Part shown: piece by piece, positions 5,413 to 10,122 of the stretch
How the letters are laid out: each line of letters starts with the position of its first letter
Numbering within the stretch: the stretch's first letter is position 1
Source: Microthrixaceae bacterium
GTDB lineage: Bacteria > Actinomycetota > Acidimicrobiia > Acidimicrobiales > Acidimicrobilacustridaceae
Length of the DNA stretch: 10,122 nt
Assembly: GCA_023264915.1 (NCBI GenBank)
Contig: JAHFUU010000044.1
Span: 1-10,122 of the forward strand
Reading direction: 5' to 3'
Position numbers and translations under genes: made by a program
Notes under the pieces: generated by a model
What the model was told of the DNA's origin: nothing
Database searches by the model: none
What the model saw: only the letters and a program-made list of their open reading frames with translations

Positions 5413-6906
5413 ATGGCCCCATCGCCCGACAATGACGAGCCTCTCCGCCCTGATCTCGATCGCGAGCGTGACCTGGCGACTGACACGGAGCCGACGAGTG
5501 GTTCGGTCGCCGTGGTCGACGACTCCGGCTCCGAGCGGCACGCTCTGATGGACCGCCTTGGCTACGATCCCGACGATGCTCAGGTCACCGAGCTTGCAAC
5601 GAAGCCGGGACTCCGAGTATCGGTGAACGACGACGATCTCGTTGACGCGGACGGCGACGATCTCGGTGGCCCGGGCGACGACAGCGACAACAGCTTGGAT
5701 GTCTCGACGCGTTCAAGCGGTGGCCGTGTCGTGGCCTTCTGCCGGCGTCACCGAATCCTCTCGAGCATCCTCATCGTGTTGTTCCCGCTGCTCTGCCTGA
5801 TCGGTTACTCGTGGGTGGGCGCAATGACCAAGGAGGGCAGCGAGTCCTTCATGGCCAAGAACGTGCAGTGGCTGCGCGACATGCACCTCGGTTTCGCAGT
5901 TGACCGGATCGAGCAATGGCAGTACGGCCGCGATCAGCCCGAAAGTGGCGGCACTCCTGATTCGATCGCCAAGCCCTCCAACCTCCCCGGCTCTGCCGCG
6001 CCGAGCTCCGCGAACCCCGGCCAGCCCACGCAGTCGACTCCGGCCCTGCCCAAGCACATCCAGCCGCCAGCCCCGCTGAAGTCACCGGCACCACAACCGA
6101 TCGATTACGAGGGCGTGTGGAACGGTGCGGGCCCGGACATGGGCGGCGGCTTGAGGCCCATGTACTACACGAAGGTGCGTCCCAACGCCGAGAAGACCTC
6201 ACTGCTCATCTTCGTGGCCTGGATCGATCCGAACCTGGCGAAGATCGAGCTGCACCCCGGAACCGAGCTGCCCGGCGGCAAGTGGCTGACGCCGCCGCGG
6301 ATCCCCGAAGAGAACTGCGGGGCCGCCATCGCGGGCCTCAACAGCGGGTTCCGCATGGACCAGGCCCGAGGCGGGTACTACGCCGAGGAGCGCACCCAGC
6401 AACAGCTCAGGAACGGGGCGGCTTCGCTCGTGCTCTACAAGGACGGGCGGATGGATGTGGGCATGTGGGGCCGTGACCTGGGACCTGATCAACTGCCCAA
6501 CGCCAAGGCAGTGCGACAGAACCTCGAGCTGATCGTCGACAACGGCGCACCCGTCCCCGACATAGACAAGAAGGACTGGGGTGCCCTGCTACCCAACTCG
6601 TACTTCATCTGGCGCACGGCTTTCGGAATCACGAAAGAGGGCGCTCTCATCTATGTGGGCGGCCCTGCTCTCCAGCCGCGTGATCTGGCCCAGCGGCTCA
6701 TCGACGCCGGTGCCGTTCGGGCCATGGAGATGGACATCAACCCGGAGTGGATGACCGCGAACCTCTTCGCCAAGGGGTCCGACGGCAAGTGCCACGGGGT
6801 GAAGGGACTGGAGGGGCCACAGGACAAGGGTGGGCAACGACCACCCGCTGACCGCTACCTGAGCACCGACACCCGCGACTTCGTGGCCATCTACTCGAAG
6901 TCCTGA
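5413..6906 (+). CDS. Single-span membrane protein with phosphodiester glycosidase (NAGPA/DUF2233) ectodomain
   Basis: 497 aa from ATG 5413; the frame opens at TTG 5335, but the first 26 codons there look non-coding. Residues 1-105 are an acidic, Asp-rich, probably disordered cytoplasmic tail (NDDDLVDADGDDLGG). Basic residues (CRRHR) then precede one membrane span at about 115-136 (ILSSILIVLFPLLCLIGYSW). A Pro/Ser linker (about 175-228) leads to the outer domain at about 229-497. It carries the motifs I associate with the phosphodiester-glycosidase family: GLNSGFRM (308-315), GGYYAEE (320-326), GAASLVLYKDGRMDVGMWG (335-353), VRQNLELIVDNG (367-378), WRTAFGI (400-406) and AVRAMEMDINPEW (434-446). 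The mammalian family member uncovers mannose-6-phosphate by removing GlcNAc; bacterial members probably act on phosphodiester-linked sugars of the envelope, but the substrate is unknown. Where classical members have a Gly-rich GGGS stretch this one has DINPEW, a form I recall from actinobacterial copies. It is probably co-transcribed with the esterase 11 bp downstream. Confidence 0.87.
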   Translation: MAPSPDNDEPLRPDLDRERDLATDTEPTSGSVAVVDDSGSERHALMDRLGYDPDDAQVTELATKPGLRVSVNDDDLVDADGDDLGGPGDDSDNSLDVSTRSSGGRVVAFCRRHRILSSILIVLFPLLCLIGYSWVGAMTKEGSESFMAKNVQWLRDMHLGFAVDRIEQWQYGRDQPESGGTPDSIAKPSNLPGSAAPSSANPGQPTQSTPALPKHIQPPAPLKSPAPQPIDYEGVWNGAGPDMGGGLRPMYYTKVRPNAEKTSLLIFVAWIDPNLAKIELHPGTELPGGKWLTPPRIPEENCGAAIAGLNSGFRMDQARGGYYAEERTQQQLRNGAASLVLYKDGRMDVGMWGRDLGPDQLPNAKAVRQNLELIVDNGAPVPDIDKKDWGALLPNSYFIWRTAFGITKEGALIYVGGPALQPRDLAQRLIDAGAVRAMEMDINPEWMTANLFAKGSDGKCHGVKGLEGPQDKGGQRPPADRYLSTDTRDFVAIYSKS

Positions 6907-6917
6907 CACCAGTCGTC

Positions 6918-7937
6918 ATGGGCGGGCGCCGCTTCTCGGCTGTGGCCATCATGACCAGCTGGGTCACGCTGTCCTGCCTGGTCGGCTCGTGCGGTGCCTC
7001 CGGGGATCCAGAGGCTGTTCGGAGCACGGCCGTCCCGCCCTCGACAGCGCCAGGATCGACTGGCGCATCCCCGGACCCCGTGCCCGAGCCACCCGAGGCA
7101 CGCACGGAAGCCTCCTCCGCCTCGAGCTCAGGCACCGCCGCCCATGAGGCGTCCTCGGGGCCGGCCATCACGGCGACGGACTCCCCCGCCCACGAGAAGC
7201 GTCAGCCGCCAGGCTGTGGGGAGACCGCCGGCCACCTGCGGCACTTCACCTTCAACAGCGAAGTCATGCGTGTGGTGCACCCTGTCGAGGGGTACTTCGT
7301 GTACACGCCCGCCTGCTACGACCAGGACCCGACCCGCCGGTACCCGACGATCTGGTTGCTGCACGGCGCACAGCACACCGAATCTCACTGGGTCGAGCTT
7401 GGCGTGGCTGATGCCGCCGACGGGTTGATAGCCAGCGCGGAGATTCCCCCGGTGATCCTGGTGCTGGCTGACGGGATATATGCCAAGGGTGACTACGAGA
7501 TACCTGACCAGGGACTGCGCCCGTTCGACCATTACCTCCTGCGAGAGCTCGAGCCGAGGGTCGAGAACGGCTTCCGCACGATCCCGGGGCGAGCATCCAG
7601 AGCTGTGGGCGGCATCTCTCGGGGCGGTGAGTGGGCGCTGCTGGTGGCCGCAGCCCATCCAGATGTCTTCGGTGCTTCAGGAGCACACAGCCCAGCGGTG
7701 GGCTCATCGGCAAGCTCAGCACCGGTCCTCGCAACCGAGCTGGCCAGCAAGGACCTTCGCATCTGGCTCGACGTCGGTACCAGCGACGCCCTATCGGCCA
7801 ACATCGGTGCGCTCGACGTTGCTCTGAGTGCCCGCGGGGTCAACCACGTCTTCCGGCCCGCGCCGGGTGCCCATGACGGGGGCTACTGGCAGAGCAGGGT
7901 CGCGGACTACCTCCGTTGGTACACGGCCGACTGGTAG
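6918..7937 (+). CDS. Lipoprotein esterase, esterase-D/antigen-85-like alpha/beta hydrolase
   Basis: 339 aa. A short lipoprotein signal (MGGRRF, hydrophobic 8-22) ends in LVGSC, with C25 as the likely lipidated residue. A Ser/Pro/Glu-rich tether runs to about residue 95. The catalytic domain (about 100-335) has YFVYTPACYD (126-135), TIWLLHG (144-150), VILVLADG (179-186), the nucleophile elbow GGISRGGEW with S234, LDVGTSD with D290, and PGAHDGGYW with H319, giving a complete Ser-Asp-His triad in the order typical of the esterase family that includes esterase D and the mycolyltransferase antigen 85. It would act on the outer face of the membrane as an esterase or acyltransferase; the sequence does not say on what. 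The start lies 11 bp after the stop of the glycosidase gene without a clear ribosome binding site, so translational coupling in one operon is likely. Its stop is 7 bp from the stop of the convergent surface-protein gene, and no terminator hairpin is visible between them. Confidence 0.88.
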   Translation: MGGRRFSAVAIMTSWVTLSCLVGSCGASGDPEAVRSTAVPPSTAPGSTGASPDPVPEPPEARTEASSASSSGTAAHEASSGPAITATDSPAHEKRQPPGCGETAGHLRHFTFNSEVMRVVHPVEGYFVYTPACYDQDPTRRYPTIWLLHGAQHTESHWVELGVADAADGLIASAEIPPVILVLADGIYAKGDYEIPDQGLRPFDHYLLRELEPRVENGFRTIPGRASRAVGGISRGGEWALLVAAAHPDVFGASGAHSPAVGSSASSAPVLATELASKDLRIWLDVGTSDALSANIGALDVALSARGVNHVFRPAPGAHDGGYWQSRVADYLRWYTADW

Positions 7938-7944
7938 CGAGAGG

Positions 7945-9915
7945 TCACCTGGTCTGGGTGCCCGTCGCGGCAGGGTCTTTGCGGCGGCGGGAGCCTGCCA
8001 CGACACCCAAGCCGACAAGCACCAGGACTGCCCCGACTGCAACGAATGTCGCGATCCGCGAGCCCGTCACCGGCAGGGAGCCGCTGGTCGTCCCCGCGGA
8101 GGCGCGCCCACCGGAATTGGAGCTGCCACTCGACGAGGAGCCTGACGTGACCGTGATCGGAGTGCTGAGCGTGAGGGGGTTGCCGTCATTGCCGGTGCCC
8201 TTCGCCGTGACGGACTGCTGCCCCACGGGGACTGTCGAGGGGATCGTGAAGGACCCCTGAACGGAGCCAGCCGTGTCGGCGACGAGGGTCCCGAGAACCA
8301 CGTTGCCGACCGAGATGGTCACGGTCGCACCCGGCGCCCATCCCGAGGACTGAACGGCGATCGTGGCGCCCTGGGCCACCGTCCCGGGCGTGACGGTCAG
8401 CTTCTGGCCGGCCGGCGTCGAAGACGAGGACGAAGACGAGGACGTTGTGCTCGATGAGGTCGTGGAGGCCGTCGTCGTGGTCGGCGGTTCGACCGTGGTG
8501 CGGAAGACCTCTACGCGGCCGTAGAAAGGGGCCTGGGTGTCGGGATCTGTGGTGACGTTCTGGCCGGTCGGATTGGCGGAGGAGGTCGGACCCTCTACCG
8601 GGTTGTAGCAGTCCTGGATCGGGTCAGCATCCAGACGCGACTGGAACTGGGGAGCGACGAACTTGGCCAGCTCGGCCTTGAGATCGAGGTTGGGGACGCC
8701 AGCCTCTGCGCCGGCCACCTCGTTCAGGAAGGTCCACGGCAGCTTGCACACGTGCAGCGGTGGGTTCGGGGTCTGCTGCGTCCCGAGCGAGGTCTTCATC
8801 GTGACGCAGCCCGCAGCGTGGTCGGCCGTGTAGGAGATGGACACACCCGGGCGCGCAACGAAGTCATAGCGAAGCCCCACGTAGGGGCCGTCACCAGAAG
8901 CCGAGGGAGGGGCGCACACCTTCCAGTCGACTGGTGAGGTGTTGTTCGCCTCCTCGAGCCCCCACGACTCGAGGTGGTCGATGCCACCCTGGTCAAGTGG
9001 GTACTGGATCTTGATCATGCTCAAGATCAGCCCGGCAGGGAACGACACCGTGCCCGCATCGCTCAGCCGGCTCGGGTCGTTGACGTTGTTGGCCTTTGAC
9101 TTGTCGGGGTTGTAGTTCTGGGTCTCGCGGTACGGCGTGTAGAACACCTGTGAGACGGTCTGGCGGTTCGCCGAGTCCTCGTGACCCCAGCCGAGGAACG
9201 AGATCGGGTGCAGCTCGGTCTGGAACGGGTTGTTGTGCCCGCAGTCGTTCACCCACCGGCCACCCACGATCACCCTGTCGCCGGTCGTGGGGACGAACCC
9301 TGGCTGAAGGTTGGTCCGAGCCCGAAGCGAGTTTTCGGGCCACAGGTCGCCATCGACGCCTGGCGTCTGGGGGACGTGAGGGAAGCCGCCGGCTCCCAGC
9401 TCGACGTGCTGGTCGTGATTGGCGACCACGCCGTCGTCCTGGGGGAAGTTGGCATAGGGCGGATCGACCGAGACGTCCATGTTGAAGTCCGAGCCCAACG
9501 GGTGATCGAAGGGGAAGTCGCCGGCCCCGAGCAACGACGATCCGGCCATGCCCGAGATGTAGTACTGGCGGCCCCCGGTGGCGGTCGGCGTGGAGCTAGA
9601 CGGTGTGACGTCACCGAGGCGGTACGGGACCTTGAACCCGAGGGGGCTGCCCTGGAGCAGCTCGCCCATGAACCGGCGATCGATCGCCCCACAGGTCCGG
9701 GTTGCCTCGGCGCTCAGCGCGGCCCCGTTGGCCGCGCCAGCTTGAGCCTGATCGAACTCCAGAAGTGCGGGTGCCGCCTGCGGCGCTCCTGCCACTGGCT
9801 GGGGGGCGGCGGGCTTGCCGCTGGCCGCATGGGACGTGACCGGGACTGACACGTACCAGGATGCAGAGACTGACATGACAGAAGCAGCAACCGCCGCCCA
9901 AGCCTTTGATGCCAT
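7945..9915 (-). CDS. Cell-wall-anchored surface protein with uncharacterised ectodomain, Ig-like domain and LPVTG signal
   Basis: 656 aa from ATG 9915, chosen because AAGGTGA lies five bases upstream and a signal peptide follows directly; the frame is open to 10083, but that extension spans the upstream region and would bury the signal peptide. Residues 1-30 are a signal peptide with likely cleavage after SHA. Residues about 70-470 form a large ectodomain with motifs DFNMDVSVDPP (143-153), ANHDQHVELG (165-174), GRWVNDCGHNN (219-229) and TELHPISFLGWGHED (233-247). The His/Asp clusters could bind a metal, and six cysteines (75, 225, 334, 370, 390, 436) could form three disulfides. I do not recognise an enzyme family. 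A Thr/Ser linker (479-500) leads to an Ig-like beta domain (505-590, LTVTPGTVAQGATI to TPITVT). The C-terminus is a classical sorting signal: LPVTG (614-618), hydrophobic 620-641 and RRRK (643-646), so a sortase should attach it to peptidoglycan. No sortase gene is in the window. It converges on the exported hydrolases. Confidence 0.9.
   Translation of the reverse strand: MASKAWAAVAASVMSVSASWYVSVPVTSHAASGKPAAPQPVAGAPQAAPALLEFDQAQAGAANGAALSAEATRTCGAIDRRFMGELLQGSPLGFKVPYRLGDVTPSSSTPTATGGRQYYISGMAGSSLLGAGDFPFDHPLGSDFNMDVSVDPPYANFPQDDGVVANHDQHVELGAGGFPHVPQTPGVDGDLWPENSLRARTNLQPGFVPTTGDRVIVGGRWVNDCGHNNPFQTELHPISFLGWGHEDSANRQTVSQVFYTPYRETQNYNPDKSKANNVNDPSRLSDAGTVSFPAGLILSMIKIQYPLDQGGIDHLESWGLEEANNTSPVDWKVCAPPSASGDGPYVGLRYDFVARPGVSISYTADHAAGCVTMKTSLGTQQTPNPPLHVCKLPWTFLNEVAGAEAGVPNLDLKAELAKFVAPQFQSRLDADPIQDCYNPVEGPTSSANPTGQNVTTDPDTQAPFYGRVEVFRTTVEPPTTTTASTTSSSTTSSSSSSSSTPAGQKLTVTPGTVAQGATIAVQSSGWAPGATVTISVGNVVLGTLVADTAGSVQGSFTIPSTVPVGQQSVTAKGTGNDGNPLTLSTPITVTSGSSSSGSSNSGGRASAGTTSGSLPVTGSRIATFVAVGAVLVLVGLGVVAGSRRRKDPAATGTQTR
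7950..8106 (-). other. LPVTG cell-wall sorting signal region of the surface protein
   Basis: This stretch codes for LPVTG, a 22-residue hydrophobic segment and a basic RRRK tail, followed by about ten more residues. The tail after RRRK (DPAATGTQTR) is longer than in many sortase substrates but the three-part signal is complete. A housekeeping-type sortase is expected to cleave between Thr and Gly. Confidence 0.85.
8415..8480 (-). repeat. Low-complexity Ser/Thr linker coded by short repeats
   Basis: On the + strand this is a run of GACGAG/GACGAA hexamers followed by GTCGT-type repeats; on the coding strand it reads as a Thr/Ser-rich stretch (residues about 479-500). It joins the large ectodomain to the Ig-like domain and is a probable site of O-glycosylation or a wall-spanning spacer. 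Repeat number is likely to vary between strains. Confidence 0.7.
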
Positions 9916-9919
9916 CGAG

Positions 9920-9927
9920 CTCACCTT
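9920..9927 (-). promoter_or_regulatory. Ribosome binding site AAGGTGAG that fixes the surface-protein start
   Basis: Read on the minus strand, AAGGTGA ends five bases before ATG 9915. The alternative ATG six codons upstream (9933) has no such site and would overlap this one, so 9915 is preferred. Confidence 0.7.
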
Positions 9928-9961
9928 CTGCATGCCAGTTGCGCGTACTGAGAGGGCTTTC

Positions 9962-9967
9962 AGGCTA
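9962..9967 (-). promoter_or_regulatory. Possible -10 box TAGCCT of the surface-protein gene
   Basis: TAGCCT on the minus strand matches the -10 box proposed at 4132-4137 exactly. It would give a leader of about 40 bases containing the AAGGTGAG site. The hexamer 17 bases upstream (GTGCCC) is a poor -35, so this rests on the -10 alone. Confidence 0.3.
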
Positions 9968-10052
9968 GCCCTCAGCGAAGCTGCGGGCACGGTCACGCAA
10001 CCCGGAGCCGGCCGATGTCGGACCCCGATGAGGGCAGGCATATGGCCTCGGC

Positions 10053-10058
10053 TAGATT
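10053..10058 (+). promoter_or_regulatory. Possible -10 box TAGATT for a leaderless start at 10066
   Basis: TAGATT is followed by exactly seven bases and then GTG, the spacing expected when transcription begins at the start codon, as is common in Actinobacteria. No convincing -35 is visible. It lies in the 150-bp gap upstream of the divergent surface-protein gene. Confidence 0.4.
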
Positions 10059-10065
10059 CGCAAGG

Positions 10066-10122
10066 GTGACCGCAGAGCGCCACCGCGGTGACCGGTCGGG
10101 ACAGGGCTCGAAGAGCGCGCCA
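10066..10122 (+). CDS. Possible 5' end of a gene running off the right edge
   Basis: GTG at 10066 opens 19 codons without a stop to the window end (VTAERHRGDRSGQGSKSAP, first residue Met in the protein). Support comes from the TAGATT box seven bases upstream and from the divergent arrangement with the gene at 9915. The peptide is hydrophilic and basic, with no signal peptide or recognisable domain so far. The fragment is too short to exclude a chance open frame in GC-rich DNA. Confidence 0.35.
   Translation, partial: MTAERHRGDRSGQGSKSAP

Noticed and set aside
9916..10083. N-terminal extension of the surface protein to 10083
   Set aside because: It would place 56 residues before the signal peptide and ignore the ribosome binding site at 9920-9927.
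10081..10090. Perfect 10-bp palindrome CACCGCGGTG as an operator
   Set aside because: It falls inside the possible coding start at 10066, and short G/C palindromes are frequent here.

Overview
The window comes from a high-GC Gram-positive bacterium, most likely an actinomycetote. The evidence is strong G/C at third codon positions, two lipoproteins with lipobox signals, a surface protein with an LPxTG sortase signal, TAnnnT -10 boxes close to start codons, and exported protein families that I recognise from Actinobacteria. I cannot fix the genus; a lineage such as Acidimicrobiia is a guess. There are seven well-supported genes, one possible gene start at the right edge, and no RNA gene, IS element or CRISPR array that I can see.

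Left part (1-4037): three genes of poorly known function. The first (+, running off the left edge) has a lysine/alanine/proline repeat tail resembling histone H1, then a PH-like domain and a C-terminal SHOCT motif. Convergent to it, 25 bp away, is a 322-aa protein with an N-terminal Swt1-type HEPN domain (RNHWAH motif), a long coiled coil and a C-terminal membrane anchor. Divergent from that, across a 226-bp intergenic region, is a 460-aa protein with an uncharacterised N-terminal domain, a long repeat- and proline-rich linker and another SHOCT motif. The SHOCT / HEPN-membrane / SHOCT arrangement is the most unusual part of the window. Whether the three act together is only inference.

Right part (4150-9915): an envelope and export region. 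In order it has a lipoprotein alpha/beta hydrolase of the chlorophyllase/PETase type, a single-span membrane protein with a phosphodiester-glycosidase (NAGPA/DUF2233) ectodomain, and, 11 bp downstream, a lipoprotein esterase of the esterase-D type. All three are on + and all have extracytoplasmic catalytic domains. Convergent to them is a 656-aa secreted protein with a large uncharacterised ectodomain, a Thr/Ser linker, an Ig-like domain and an LPVTG cell-wall sorting signal. The first hydrolase has the best promoter in the window (TTCACA-17-TAGCCT), overlapped by a perfect 8-bp inverted repeat that looks like an operator.

Right edge: a GTG at 10066, seven bases after a TAGATT box, opens a frame that continues past the window end and may be a leaderless gene divergent from the sortase substrate.
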